Assembly (NCBI GenBank): GCA_022457155.1
Contig: JAJGOT010000057.1
Coordinates: 162,501-226,500 of the forward strand
DNA: 64,000 nucleotides
Source: Cladopsammia gracilis
Taxonomy: Eukaryota; Cnidaria; Anthozoa; Scleractinia; Dendrophylliidae
Direction of reading: 5' to 3'
Every line of letters begins with the position of its first letter. Position 1 is the first letter of the stretch. Below, piece after piece: positions 1 to 12,127 of this stretch. A model generated the notes under the pieces. That model searched no databases, was not told the origin of the DNA, and worked only from the letters and a program-made list of their open reading frames with translations. A program made the translations under genes and the position numbers.

Positions 1-703
1 TATCCAAACAATGAACTTAGAAGCGATTATTTAATAAACAGTACAAAATGTTTGTCTATAAGTAAAAGAGAGCATAAATTTACCTACCCCTCCCCCCAAA
101 TATTTGATGTTAAAATTTTTTTGTCTTTCAAGAACTTGTTTCAAGAAAAAACTATTCTAACAAGAAAATGCACTATAAGTCAAAGAACAAGATCTTAAAA
201 TAAAAAATTCACCATATTTTAATATTTTGAAAACCTGTGTGTCAAAAACCGGTTGCCATGACAACATGGTTAATCACACTGACATGTTATGGATACCAAA
301 ATGTCCCTAGATGAATAGTCCAGTTTTGAATTCGCTATGACCGCTGAATTCAAACACTAATGACACATTGATACAGGGTTAGACTCGACCTGATGTGAAA
401 TATTCTCAAATACCGGCAGAAGGTGCGTGAAATTTGAAAATTAAACAATAGACAGAGCTCTGAACAGGTCATCTTCTCGCCTGAATTTGTGAATATTTTA
501 CATCAGGTCGAGTCTAACCCTATATCAATGTGTCATAATTTGGTGTTTGAATTCAGCGGTCATAGCGAATTTGAAACTGGACTATTCTAGGAAAAGTCAG
601 AAAATTTCAGCCTCATAGCTATTTCAGTGTAAGAGTTATCACAATTTTACTGGAGGGGGGTTCGAAAGCCCCCCCCCCCCCCCCCCAGTCTGAATAGGGT
701 TAA
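1..703. mobile_element. Right end of a TTAA-type nonautonomous DNA element, interrupted by a foldback element
   Basis: The sequence ends in a poly-C tract followed by CTGAATAGGG and TTAA (700-703). This terminus resembles those at 49560-49576 and 53350-53368. The left end is not in the window. The piece is split by the foldback element at 313-587. No coding potential was seen. Confidence 0.45.
313..587. mobile_element. Foldback MITE, copy 1
   Basis: Arms of about 95 bases form a near-perfect inverted repeat. The left arm starts GAATAGTCCAGTTT at 313 and the right arm ends AAACTGGACTATTC at 587. A second copy lies at 12128-12370. There is no open reading frame, so it is nonautonomous. Confidence 0.85.
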
Positions 704-781
704 TATATAACTCAATATGCCACAAGGTGTACACTGTACGTTCGATCTCCATTATTTTTTAAACTTTTCAAATCTGTGTAG

Positions 782-3700
782 AGTGATAATCAAGTTCATT
801 GTTGGTAACGAGCCGTGCCTCATCCCACCCCAGGACAGAGTTGATCAGTACTCTTGTGAACTGGAGCCTGTTGTTGATCCAGGTATTTAAATTTCAATAA
901 TTATGCCATGGAATTCCGAAAGTAACAGTACTAGTTTATAATACTTTAAATTCAGAATTAGCTGCCCCGGTGGGTTGCAATTCTCAGGTGATGGTTAGTT
1001 TCACACTGCTTAAAATATGCGAACAATCCATTCCATTATGATTGAACGAGGCAAATGCAACCAAAAAATTGGATGTTCTTAGTCAAAATATGACAGGGAG
1101 GTAGTAAGGGTTAAACACTTTCTAACATAATTATTGTTGCATCAGGTTTTATTTTGAGGGAATATATAGTTTATTTTCCAAAATTTACCTAATATCAGCA
1201 AGGGTTTGTCATATGTGTACCAAATTTGGATAAGGATTATTGGTGGAGGTTTTTGTGGCGTCTATACAGAAGATGCAGCTTAACTGCATTAATTATACAC
1301 TCAGTAAAAGAGTACATGTAGTTTACTAAAGTAGAGTAATGTGGAGAGGGTCTGTACCAGTAAAGTGTTGATTAGGAGTCTAATTTTACCCTGCTCACAC
1401 AATTATGAGAATGGTACTCATGCAGCTGACAGTTAAAAAGTAGATTGTATTAACTAAATTGTCAAACCAGGAACTTGGCTATTTTTCTTTGTTAATTGTC
1501 TCATCTCACAACTACAAACAATCACATGTATATCTACTTGACCATCTTTTGTCGCCATACTAGCTGCCTTTAACATTTTTACATGTACTGTAAACACCGG
1601 TGTATAAGCCGCACTTGAGATAAACCGCACCCTGCTTCTATCCATTGAATCATGATCATGTTCTGAAAAAAAAAACACAGTTTCAGTTTTCAGTGCAGCT
1701 ACATTCGTTTGCCCACCATTCGTTCAGGCCAAAACAAGCTTGGTAACCATGCAAATTTCTGTAGCACATGGTTTTATTTAGCCTGGTTACTACTTAAGGT
1801 TAACCAATATGGCCGCTTGTTTGCAGACTCTTTTCTTTGGCTTCTTTTGTTTGTCTTCGGTGTTTACGGTAGTTTAATCCTTAACCTTATTTAGTGTATG
1901 TTTGTGTCCTATGGGAACCTCATCACTTTGAACTTGATTTTCTTAAATTCAGTGCTGGATGAAGATATCATAGCCCACAGGGCGCCCAAGGGGACTGTTG
2001 GACATTTCACTCACCAGGGACCCCTGGGGATGGACTTCAGGGTAAGTCCTGACTCGCTTGTCTGTTGATATTTCAAATGAATGGAAAACGGTCATCAAAC
2101 TCTTTGCTGAAAGTAAACTGTATTCAATTTGCCTTGAGCATTCGCGACTTCAATAGAAACACCCTCCCACCCCAAGTGGAGTTCATTGCACTGCCACACC
2201 AGTCACACACTCCAATGACTAACTAAAGCTGCCCACATACAAAATGTAGCTCAGAGTCCAAGCAGTGTGCAGAAGATCATACAGTGAGTACTGCCAGGGC
2301 CACTGAGGATTTTTTCCTTTGAAGTCCTGCATGCTCAAAACAAACAGAATACAGTTTACTTTAATGACATGAACATACTTGTAATAATCACCATCCTCTC
2401 TTGAATCTCTAAGTTAAATGCTAAACCCATGGCTTCAGCGAATGAACAAAACGAACAAACTTGTAAACAAACAAATGAAGGAGATTGCCTCACTGATTGT
2501 CACTGAAGGACTGACTGACTGATGTGTTGAGCTGATGGTGTCAAGCTTTTACATTAGAGTTCACTGGATTCATCTGTGAGTTCACAAGAAAAGAACTCCG
2601 TTAATTATTATTAAAACTCAACTGCTTATATTTACCAGGTATTTATCACTATTCTATTAATTGTTATACTTTTTTTTCTGACAGGTGAATTTCCCAATTG
2701 TCATCACTCAACTTGGAGTATTTGACAGCAATTCAGATGGACTTAAAAATGGCTTAACAACCTGCCTTTATGATAAGATCTCACAAGTAGGTATATGATA
2801 ATGTATCAACTGCTGTGAATAATATTATTCATGAGCCTTTTGTCAGTTCTGCTTGTTCTGCTAAGCAAGAATATTTCAGAACAAGAAACATTTTTGATTG
2901 TGTTAGTGAACTTTGATTCCATTTCTTTAGATGGAGGTGTTGAGTGTCAACTTCACCCCAGAGAATCCAGGAGAGTTAATTGGTGGTAGTAGATTTAAAC
3001 CAGTTGACCAATATTTGCTGCCAAAGGTAAACATCTGTTGAACTTTTGAAGTCCACAATAGAATATCAGAGAGTTTGGCTAACATTTACCTGTGGCTTCC
3101 ATATGATCAAGTGTCCATTGCCCACAGTTGTGCAAAACCCAATTAACTCCAATCTAAGATAAAACGTTTACATTGGAACTTCTGCCGAGTTTGGGACATT
3201 TCCATTAAGGGGGCACCTCCATCAATGGGACAGCTCCATTAAAGGCGGCCAGGACACCTCCATTAAGGGGGCACTTCTCCTGGCCCAAAGGTTGTGTCCC
3301 CATAATCGACATTTCACTGTAATTATATTTATTTGCTATAGCAGAAGATTTCTCTTTTTGTTCAAGAGTGTCATTACGTTTCCCTTCGTAAGCCTGAAAA
3401 TCACCCCCCTTTCTCATGGACAATTGTTTGTGTTGAATTCCCCCCCCCCCCCCCCCTTTTAAAAACTTCAGATTCTGAGACCTGCACCCTCAGAATTTCT
3501 AACGTCCCTCTGTGTTTGGGGAGGGGATAAGGATATTTCCTCAGCCACACAAATTGCTAACCAATAAACTGGCATTCTTTCATGAACCAGCGCACTTTCT
3601 TAAAATAAATTAATTGATGCTCTCTGTGACATATGCTTTTGACTTTCTGTTTTGTTTGTCATCAGGGATTTGAAGGCTCCATTGTTGCAGAGAATTTTAG

Positions 3701-6700
3701 TTCATCTGATCCCAGCAGCAATGACCCCATGATGCATGGCGAGATGGATAGTGGTGGAGGCTTGGTGTCATTTCATAGAGTAAGTGGGAATTGTTATTAT
3801 ACATAAATATTATTGTAATTTTTATTTGACAATTTTACCTGACTAAATTATAAATCCAAACTTGTATTGAGCAGTACAGTAGTAGCTGATCTACATTGTA
3901 CTTATCACTGGTATACATACATTACATAGGTACTTATCACGGTGTCAACAAAATGACAAATGTAATCATAAAAGTTACTAAAATATTTTCTAAACATCTC
4001 CAGTGAAGTCTCTTGTAGTGGAAACCCCTATAATATATAAGGCAGACATCTCTTAAATAGGCGAACAACAGTGATTGGCTCAGGTTCTGGCCAAATTTTA
4101 CTTTTTTGTCTGTAACTTTAGCTGTGTATAATGCGAACACCACTCTACTGTGGATAGCTAAAGCTGGTCCCGTGGGTGTCAGCTTTAGAACAGCAACAAC
4201 AACAACAACAACTTTACTTTACTTATATTCATTTATATAAATTTACAATAAGTAGTAGTTAAGGGAGAGTACTGGCTGCCCGAGACAGAGTAGATAGAAA
4301 ACAACTCACGTTCAAGCAAGAAAGTTCTGAACACATTAAGTGAAGTGTCATTCTGTTGCAGTCGTTAATTCTCTGCGGTGGAGATAACTCCACTACGTAA
4401 TTTCATTTGTGTTAAATGTGTGCATTTCCAGCCGTGGAAGTAGACATTTGTTACATGTTTAGATTAGCTTTAGATGGAGCGAAAAATTCTCTTACGTTTT
4501 GAAAAACACACTTTACAACCTTTTTATAGGTGAGTAGGTTTGGTTTTGAACAAGGTGTCTTCCCTGAAAATGAAGAGAGATTTAATGAAGATATGAACCC
4601 ATACGGGGCTGGAACATTCATGTATCGTGCTTATGGTAAGAAAAAGAAAGAGAACATTAGGTTTTGATAAAATTCTCGGGATTATCTTTCTGGATTCTGT
4701 GATAACAGGCCTTCACTGGAAATGTTATGGCAGACAATATATTGAAATGCAACCAATTAGCTGTAGTACAGCCTGGAAATGTCGTTTTATTATTCTCACA
4801 AGTGTCTTTACAAGTGTCAACTCCAACTACAATATTACAAAGTGATGTTAAGTCGCTTATGAAAACTTGACAGTGTTTTGCGGCATGTTGATGTAAAACT
4901 CGAAACCTTTTTTTGACGCATTGGTAGCTAATTTCCCTGTAACAAATAGGCGACATTCTCTTCTAAAATCGTCCAATAGGCCATTTGCACGATGACGTCA
5001 TTTGACTACTACTACCAGAATTCATTTCGTTTTTCCTTTCTTATTTAAATTTTGTAATCCCAGTGCGGTTTAAATAACGATAGCCCTAATTTGCACTACA
5101 AAACAAAAAACTGAAGGATTCTGGTAGTAGTAGTCAAATGACGTCATCGTGCAAATAGCCTATTATAACGATTTGTAACACAAAAATTTGGTGTCGGCAA
5201 TTAGCTACAGGTTTAAACAACTCAAAATATGCAATCTCCGAAAGTATTGATAGCAAAAAAGCTCATGGCTTAATTCAATAGAAGCGAGGTAATAGAAAAT
5301 TTACGTTAGAAAGTTCTGAAAGTCAAAGCAACTGACACTATTATGATACTGTATCTCAGCTACAGATGGTGAGTTTTCCAAAGTAAAATTGGAGGAAAGG
5401 AGAAAAGGAAAAGAAGAGAGAAAGGAAATGTGGCGAGCAGTGTTGTCACGGGAACAAAAAGAACTTCAGCTTGAGATGTCGCAGTACGATGATATTCTTC
5501 TGGTTGATGTTGTAGATGTGTACCGCAATCTTCCCAGGAAACTTCTCAAGTTTTATTCTTGGTACGAGCCGAGGTTTTAATTAATTTTTATGCTTTCACG
5601 GAGATCAGTGGCGTAACCTTGGTCATATTCGTACTCTCGGTATTGAAATGGTACCAGCTTGTAGTCGAGACTCGCGCCGGGTAACTTTTGACTTGCAAAT
5701 ATTTTTAATGATATTTCCCCAGTTGAGCCTCCATTACAAGCTAGTTCCAGTTCATCACCCAAAAAACGAAGAGAATGTCTTATGCGTCCGCCATATTCGG
5801 ATGTAGACATGGCGCCAGAATCCTTGGGATTTGAAAGGAGTGCTTGAGGTCAGCGGCAGATGCAATTGGATCCGCTTGCACGCTATTGTTGCTATGACAA
5901 AAAATCCGTTTTCGGATTCAGCGTCTGATCTTCGATATGAATCTGGATTCGGATTTTCTCAAAGAAACACACCCTCGCTTTGTTCAAGAACTAATGGGCT
6001 GGGTGTCATAACGAGCCGAGAAAAACACCTAGCGGACACAACTTTATCAACTTGGCTATTGTGCTACCCTCATGAAACAACTTATAGCCTTTGAAAAGGT
6101 TCCTTTTAGGAGTTATTGGGTTAAAAGAAGGCGGCGAACGATGCCAACCGAGCGGGGCCTGGGGAGGGGAATGGGCCTGATTTCCTTTTAACCCAATATT
6201 CCCTAAAAGGAGAGGCGGCACGTATGTCTCGGAACGCCTAACAGGATTGGCTGAGAAGACAATAGAACAAACAACAGAACAATGGACCCTAGCCCTGAAA
6301 ACAATACATCTGCGTGATACCCAGGTCCAACGAAATCGGAGGTTCTGAAGAGGTGCATGGGATCTGTAAAATGAGCCTGTCCACAGGCTACCACTATGTC
6401 GCTTACCAAACGGTATTGGTTTTTAGAAAAAGCTTGTTGCTCCACCAGCATGGAGCCCTCATCACGTGTAATAACTTCTGCACTGGTGATGGGACATTTT
6501 TTTACATTTGAAATTTTTGCAATCAGGAGCCAAAAGCTGGCAACTGGTAAAGAAGTGACATTAATATTCCCTTCTTGAGAAAGATGTAATGTTTATCATG
6601 TTACGAGCGTGGGACAACGAAAACAGTCCCCAACAGGAATGGAGCCTGTGACCTTCCGCACACGGGTCGCATGATTCCATACACCGGTCGGATGATTCCG

Positions 6701-9700
6701 TACACCGGTCGGAAGATTCCGTACACCGGTCAGATGATTCCGTACACAGGTCGGATGATTCCGTACACGGGTCGGATGATTCCGTACACCGGTCGGATGA
6801 TTCCGTAAACCGGTCGGATGAGTCCGTAAACCGGTCGGATGAGTCCGTACACCGGTCGGATGATTCCGAACACGGGTCGGATGATTCCGTACACCGGTCG
6901 GATGATTCCGTAAACCGGTCGGATGAGTCCGTAAACCGGTCGGATGAGTCCGTACACCGGTCGGATGATTCCGTACACGGGTCGGATGATTCCGTACACC
7001 AGTCGGATGATTCCGTAAACCGGTCGGATGATTCCGTACACCGGTTGGATGATTCCGTAAACCGGTCGGATGATTCCGTACACCGGTCGGATGATTCCGT
7101 AAACCGGTCGGATGATTCCGTACACGGGTCGGATGATTCCGTACACGGGTCGGATGATTCCGTACACCGGTCGGATGATTCCGTACACGGGTCGGATGAT
7201 TCCGTAAACCGGTCGGATGATTCCGTACACCGGTCGGATGATTCCGTACACCGGTCGGATGATTCCGTAAACCGGTTGGATGATTCCGTAAACCGGTCGG
7301 ATAAGTCCGTACACCAGTTGGATGATTCCGTACACGGGTCGGATGATTCCGTAAACCGGTCGGATAAGTCCGTACACCAGTCGGATGATTCCGTACACGG
7401 GTCAGATGATTCCGTAAACCGGTCGGATAAGTCCGTACACCAGTCGGATAAGTCCGTACACCAGTCGGATGATTCCGTACACGGGTCGGATGATTCCGTA
7501 AACCGGTCGGATGTAATGTCTATCATGTCACGAGCGTGGGACAAAAGGAAAAATCTGAGTCCTTAACAGGAATGGAGCCTATGACCTTCCGCACACGGGT
7601 CGGTTGCTCCAACCACTGAACAAGCTTACCAGAGACTAGTGGCTTACTAGGCCATATACTAGGTTCGTATAGAGCGTTTTCACTCACGTGACCAGCGGCC
7701 ATATTGGTTTACTGAAACAAAAGAAAATGTTTGCATAAAAATAGAATTCAATTCCCGGAGGATTGGTTTGGTACACCAATATGGCCGCCGTTTCTTTGAT
7801 TTGGAACACCAATATGGCCGCCGTGACGTCATATGAAAACGCTCTATATATGCACACTGCTAGGATCAGCAATGTCGAAAGCGCCATAATGATAATAAAT
7901 AATTTTAATAATATTAAATTTATATAGTCATGTCTGGTGATAAATGAAGAAAGATGGTAAATGCATGTTAAGCTCGGTAATGAAGCTTGTTTAAGATTGC
8001 GAACTCCTTTTGTTTTCCTGTTAGGGCGGAAAGAAACATGCAGTTTAACTTCACGCTGAAGACAGACGATGACTGCTTTGTTAATGTGGAAGCAATCTTC
8101 ATGGTAAGAATTATCATTTTACTTCAATCTTTCCCCATATTTGCGTTCAAGATACATTTGACAGTCGTACAACTGAAACCGAAGTAAACACTCTAGCCAA
8201 TCACAACAGACGCAGACAATCTAATGAGCCAATCAGAACTCGAAGCAAACACAATGTAGCCGGCGCCAAGCGCGGGAAGATGCGTGCGACGAGGTCACGA
8301 TTGGTTTTGTTTTCACCTCTGATTGGCTGAGAAAGTGGCGCGAGGTTTTTTAAACCAATCACAAAGCGGAGCAATGCCAAACCAAAGCAAAGCGAAATTC
8401 TGCAGCTGACGTTAAATAAATGCGATTCAACTGTTGGTTCAACTGTTTACACTTGGATAAAGCGTATTTATTTTTTTCCAAGAGGGCACGGTAACGAATC
8501 CTGCAATCTGATTGGTTCTTAGCGCGGTCCAGATTTTTCTATCTCTGCTCACGGTAACGCTTTCGTGAGTATTACAAAGTGATTTGAGAGACAGAGGAAA
8601 AAAATAAATAAGTTATTTACCGGCTTAGGGTCGGTCCGTATAGTGAAAAACTGTGACCTCGGTCTTGAAAATGTTGCCCTTGGCCTTCACAGTTTTTCAC
8701 TATACAGACCTCCCAGCCGGCAAATAACATATATTTATTTCGTATTTTAGGCACTTGAAAGCAGGAAACTTCGCGGAAAAGAACGTATTTGGTGGAGTAG
8801 GTATGAGTTGCTTTTGAAACTACAGATAGAACTTGGGAATCGTTTGATTAAAGGGACAGTGTTTTCATGAGTATGCCAAGGAGTTTGCTTTATTCTTGCT
8901 CAGTTTATTTCCATGAAATAGGAAGTGATGAAAGCAAAAGATTTTAAAATAAAGAGAGAAAATAAAGGGCTAAAAACCTCAAAGTTCTACCAGAAGGGTA
9001 ATTTCAATTTCTTGACCGCTTGTCACGAAATCAAATTTGATAAATTGGGCCCGGTTGTTGAAAAGCCGATTAACGCTTAACCAATGATTAAAAGTTAACC
9101 GAGGATTTCATTTTTCTACTTAAAAATGTTCTTAAAAGCTAATTTTTAGCTAAAGATAAACAAAAGTTAAAGTCAAAACTGAAGGGCAAAAAACTTTGGA
9201 ACAACTTTCACTGATTTGTTATTTAACTAGATTCAAAATTGACACTAATCCTGGGTTAGCTTTATCGCGCTTTGAACAATCCGGTCCTTTAATCCACTTT
9301 CGTCTTTGTGATCCTGGGCCGAGTTGTTCGAAGGACGATTAGCGCTAATCCAGGGTTAATTACCATGACAACTCATATGTTCTGTTGACAGTTAATCCAC
9401 GATTAGCGCCAATCAGGCTTTGAACAACTCGGCCCTGTACTTTATCCCGAAACTACGGCTTCTATTTTGCTCTGTAGAATCTTTTTATCCACTTTAGTTG
9501 TACATGTTGTAGTTCAATTTTCATTTTCATTTTCTTTTTCTTTTTCAATTTTCAATTTTACATGTTGTAGTTCAATTTTCATTTTCTATTGTTCTTTTCT
9601 ATGTTTATATATGATAATAATGAATATAAAACAAAGGAAATAGAAAAATTGAATCAAGGATAGAATTAATTTAGTAAACTACAACATATATTTTATCGTT

Positions 9701-10440
9701 CGTGCCAGGTTTCGTAGCGACTGGCCGGTGGAGCGTGTCGGAAAATGGCGGGAACTTGACTACACCGCTCCGATATACCCATCATTCGCTTGTGGCGCGG
9801 GAAACGTGCTGTCCGCTGACCTTGTGCAATGGCTGGCGTTCAATGAAGATCAACTTAAGACCTACCAGGTATACACCTAATTCAATAAAGGTTGCTTTGG
9901 CAGTTGGTAATTGGGAATTGGGAATTGGCATTTGGCATACGGAACACACTGCAATGCTTCGCTTGAATGACCGCCACACAATAGCTTCCCAATGCCCAAT
10001 TACCAATGACCAAAGCAACCTTTATTGAATTAGGTATATGCGCATAGTTTATCTCCCGTCATCGATATTCTTTATAAATGGCAATATACGGTTACCATTT
10101 TGTCTAATATTTAAGTTATTGACTACACAGGGTGAAGATGTGTCAATGGGAATTTGGCTTTCAGCGGTCGGATCTAGCCTTGTAAATGTAAGTTTCTGGC
10201 ACCGTGGCCTTTGTTTATAATCAGGAGCGTAATATCCGGGCTGTTATAATTTATTGAAACACATGAGTTATCTTGGCGAGCTTTATATCAGTTATATTTG
10301 TTTCTTTTCAGGACTACCGCTGGTCCTGTGGGCGCGAGTGTGATACAGGAATCTTTACTTCCCCAGAAAATGAGCCCGAGGAGCTGAGAGAGATGTGGTC
10401 TGACCTGGAACACTGTGGTGATCCATGTGGCTGCTCGTAG
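782..10440 (+). CDS. B3GALNT2: UDP-GalNAc:beta-1,3-N-acetylgalactosaminyltransferase 2, 5' partial
   Basis: Twelve exons splice in frame with GT/AG borders: 782-882, 1953-2041, 2685-2786, 2931-3026, 3666-3779, 4530-4635, 5360-5561, 8025-8103, 8751-8800, 9709-9868, 10131-10187 and 10312-10440 (stop TAG). They encode 427 residues. The vertebrate protein is about 500, so the N-terminal cytoplasmic tail, signal anchor and start codon lie left of the window. The GT31 hallmarks are visible: [13 protein letters not shown] with LLKFYSW in exon 5360-5561, the metal/UDP-binding DxD motif as KTDDDCFV in 8025-8103, [10 protein letters not shown] in 9709-9868, GEDVSMGIW in 10131-10187, and a Cys-rich end finishing HCGDPCGCS. 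In vertebrates the enzyme adds beta-1,3-GalNAc to GlcNAc on O-mannosyl glycans of alpha-dystroglycan in the ER/Golgi. No frameshift or stop was seen, and all catalytic landmarks are present, so it is likely functional. The final tail and the DVSMG context favour B3GALNT2 over other GT31 members. Confidence 0.93.
4975..5164. mobile_element. Foldback MITE in B3GALNT2 intron
   Basis: Inverted arms of about 45 bases: the left begins AATAGGCCATTTGCACGATG and the right ends TGCAAATAGCCTATT. Both arms contain TGACGTCA. It lies between the coding exons at 4530-4635 and 5360-5561. Confidence 0.85.
5562..6655. repeat. Intronic repeat remnants
   Basis: Intron sequence containing a weak foldback at about 6101-6210 (AACCCAATA arms). 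A block at about 6240-6360 also occurs in opposite orientation near 25200-25310 (shared TGGACCTGGGTATCACGCAG and a TTGTTTGTTCTATTG stretch). No coding exon was recognised here. Confidence 0.5.
6585..6660 (-). mobile_element. 3' part of the same tRNA-derived SINE family
   Basis: On the minus strand: the end of the anticodon-arm-like region, the B-box-like AGGCTCCATTCCTG and the tail with TTGTCCCACGCTCGTAACAT. Its A-box half is missing; its place is taken by the 21-bp array. Confidence 0.6.
6656..7513. repeat. 21-bp minisatellite, about 41 copies
   Basis: The unit is close to CGGTCGGATGATTCCGTACAC, with variants GTAAAC, GTACAC and GTACACG, and GATGAT, GATGAG or GATAAG. The period of 21 is a multiple of 3 and the unit lacks stops in several frames, which creates long but meaningless open frames on both strands. 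It lies in the B3GALNT2 intron between exons 5360-5561 and 8025-8103. The minus-strand unit matches the anticodon-arm region of flanking tRNA-derived SINE sequence. Confidence 0.95.
7514..7645 (-). mobile_element. tRNA-derived SINE flanking the minisatellite
   Basis: Read on the minus strand it has a D-arm-like A box (TTGTTCAGTGGTTGGAGCA), an anticodon-arm-like CCGACCCGTGTGCGGAAGGTC, a B-box-like AGGCTCCATTCC, then a tail with TTGTCCCACGCTCGTGACAT. The same tail and T-arm region reappear at 6585-6660 on the other side of the minisatellite. It is too degenerate to be a working tRNA. Confidence 0.65.
7668..7848. mobile_element. Foldback MITE in B3GALNT2 intron
   Basis: TATAGAGCGTTTTCACTCAC at the left pairs with ATATGAAAACGCTCTATA at the right. 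CCAATATGGCCGCCGT occurs twice internally. No open frame. Confidence 0.85.
8190..8430. repeat. Copy of a dispersed MITE family
   Basis: Shares CCAATCACAACAGACGCAGA, AACTCGAAGCAAA and GATTGGTTTTG blocks with elements at 24602-24886, 26590-26850 and 31477-31758. It is a degenerate member just downstream of the coding exon 8025-8103. Confidence 0.55.
8602..8740. mobile_element. Foldback MITE in B3GALNT2 intron
   Basis: Left arm AAATAAATAAGTTATTTACC, right arm GGCAAATAACATATATTTATTT. The inner arms contain GTATAGTGAAAAACTGTGA and its complement. It ends about 10 bases before the coding exon at 8751, so it supplies the acceptor region's upstream sequence. Confidence 0.85.
9046..9288. mobile_element. 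Foldback element, diverged
   Basis: Starts GGGCCCGGTTGTTGAAAAGC and ends TTTGAACAATCCGGTCC, an imperfect inverted repeat related to the neighbouring element at 9316-9435. Confidence 0.6.
9316..9435. mobile_element. Foldback MITE
   Basis: GGGCCGAGTTGTTCGAAGGA at the left and GCTTTGAACAACTCGGCCC at the right form the terminal inverted repeat. Inner arms carry GATTAGCGCTAATCC-like sequence. Confidence 0.8.
9500..9700. repeat. Degenerate foldback with TTTTC-rich arm
   Basis: ACATGTTGTAGTTCAATTTT occurs twice and its complement (CTACAACATAT) lies near 9680-9690. It is related to the clearer element at 18748-18890. It ends just before the coding exon at 9709. Confidence 0.5.
9876..10034. mobile_element. 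Foldback MITE beside a splice donor
   Basis: CCTAATTCAATAAAGGTTGC at the left pairs with GCAACCTTTATTGAATTAGG at the right, arms about 45 bases. It begins seven bases after the GT of the donor following exon 9709-9868. Confidence 0.9.
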
Positions 10441-12127
10441 TCTGATCTGAAGCGCTGTGGGATTCCTGTGGCTATTCATGAACTGATGTTATCACTGTCG
10501 ACCCCTGCGGCTTCTCATAGTGTGATCTGCAGAACTGTGGGAACCCTGTGGCTAATCTTAATCCACGGACCGATTGTCTGAGACTGCTACATAGGAAACG
10601 TATCAGGCTCTTCCTCTCATTGCAAAGGGTGTCATCTCAAAGAAAAGCAGTTTGCCCCAGTAGAACAGTCAACGATTATTACGAATCTAACGACGTTGCA
10701 TGCACATTGTGGCTTGCTTAACAAAATACTGTAGGGGGCCTCATATATTTAGCCTTGGCTGTCAAACATAACATACTTGAGGATAACAAAATCCACTCTG
10801 GCCATGAAATGAAAGACTAAAGTCGTCCTAGAGTAAGAAAAATGCCCTGTATAACGACTTCATAAAAAAAAATACATTTTCAAATAAAGTCGCAATTTGA
10901 ACTTAACCGAGATATAACTGGATGCAATTACACTGGACTGAAAGAAAATGGGGTAAAACCCCAAAAGATCCACTGAAATCCTCTTATTAAGAAGGGGTCG
11001 ATAGTGTTTGTAACTTTGTCTCGTTTTCTTCACAGTGGCTCGTGCTGTGCGCGAATCCGTTGATGTCCGGAAACTTTTCAATCAAACGACAAGCGAATGA
11101 ATAATGCGCAAGGATAAAATTGATGTCGTTCAATGATTGCTCAAGAGACTCAAGTGTATAATAAAAAAAAATGCACGCTATCTTGTATACACATTCAAAC
11201 GACTGGAACCGGTGAGTATTGAACAAAACAACATGCCTCACCCACGAAGAATAGAAGCTATCATGATTTACTCGACCTCGTTTCCTGTAACAAAAGTGTA
11301 CAGTTGATCTGCATTTCAAAAAGTTGGTCCGTGGCGGGTGCTTCTTTCTTGCTTTAATAATATGATAATACTAATGTTATTTTACCAGGGTGACCTCATA
11401 AAAGTGCTGTTATCAATAAGGGCCCTGGAAATTTCAATTTTGCTATCGTCCGAGAACGGACGGTGACAAGTGTAATGTGCCTCTCGAATGAAGCTTAAAG
11501 ATCGCCGGCTAAACTGCTAGTATTTAGCGATAATTCATCCAAGTTTGGAACAATGCCGCAAATCGATCAAAAGCATTTCCTGCCGAGCGCGAGCTTAGCG
11601 GCGTCAATTAAAAAAAATTGGACTACATTCTGTAGCACATTGTAGCAAGTTCAAAATTAGCTTTACTGAGGCAAATCTTCAAACACCGTGACAATAAGCC
11701 ATTTTCCTAGTTATGTACTTGGTGTATTCCTTATTATTTTGTATTTAAACACTTAGTTTTTATTTCAGTAGAAAAAGAAGATAAAAACAGCAGAATGGGG
11801 AATCGAACCCGGGCAGTATGATCTACTCCATGCACACTATCCACTACACCACCGAGGACTAGCTGCCGAAAACTGTAATTTTTAAGGGATATAAGATAAT
11901 ATGCTGCTATCCCAGACCATAAGAACTAACCCTTTCGATACACTGGAAATACTGGAATCAGTGCTTAACCCTAAATACTGAAATCAGTGCTTCAACCCTA
12001 GATACTGTAATCCGACCCTAAATTACACTGCAATATATCTAAATACATTACAATAAGGGATACATGAAGTACCACACATTATGATCAGGGATACACCAAG
12101 TACCTAGGGTTTCCTATTTAAAATTAC
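10441..12127. other. B3GALNT2 downstream region; no gene recognised
   Basis: Region after the stop codon. It contains imperfect repeats of a GATCTG...CCCTGTGGCT block just after 10440, which could be 3' UTR, and an AATAAA at about 10884. Apart from the tRNA-like sequence at 11793-11861 I see no coding exon. Confidence 0.4.
11793..11861 (-). repeat. tRNA-like sequence (pseudo-tRNA or SINE head)
   Basis: On the minus strand GGTGGTGTAGTGGATAGTGT resembles a D arm/A box and CCCGGGTTCGATTCCCC a T arm/B box. The presumed acceptor-stem ends do not pair and no discriminator/CCA context fits, so a functional tRNA gene is unlikely. Confidence 0.5.

Noticed and set aside
1709..1894. Small membrane-like open frame
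   Set aside because: Lies in a B3GALNT2 intron just before exon 1953-2041, has no homologue I recognise, and has no conserved context.
6656..7513. Possible CRISPR array
   Set aside because: Repeats are contiguous with no spacers, and the genome is eukaryotic.
6561..7566. Three long open frames (up to 327 codons) with SSDRCTE, GIIRPVY and SDDSVHR repeats
   Set aside because: They are three readings of one 21-bp minisatellite whose period is a multiple of three; both strands are open, and it lies in an intron flanked by SINE sequence.
11793..11861. Functional tRNA gene
   Set aside because: Good A and B boxes but the acceptor-stem ends do not pair; more likely a pseudo-tRNA or SINE head.
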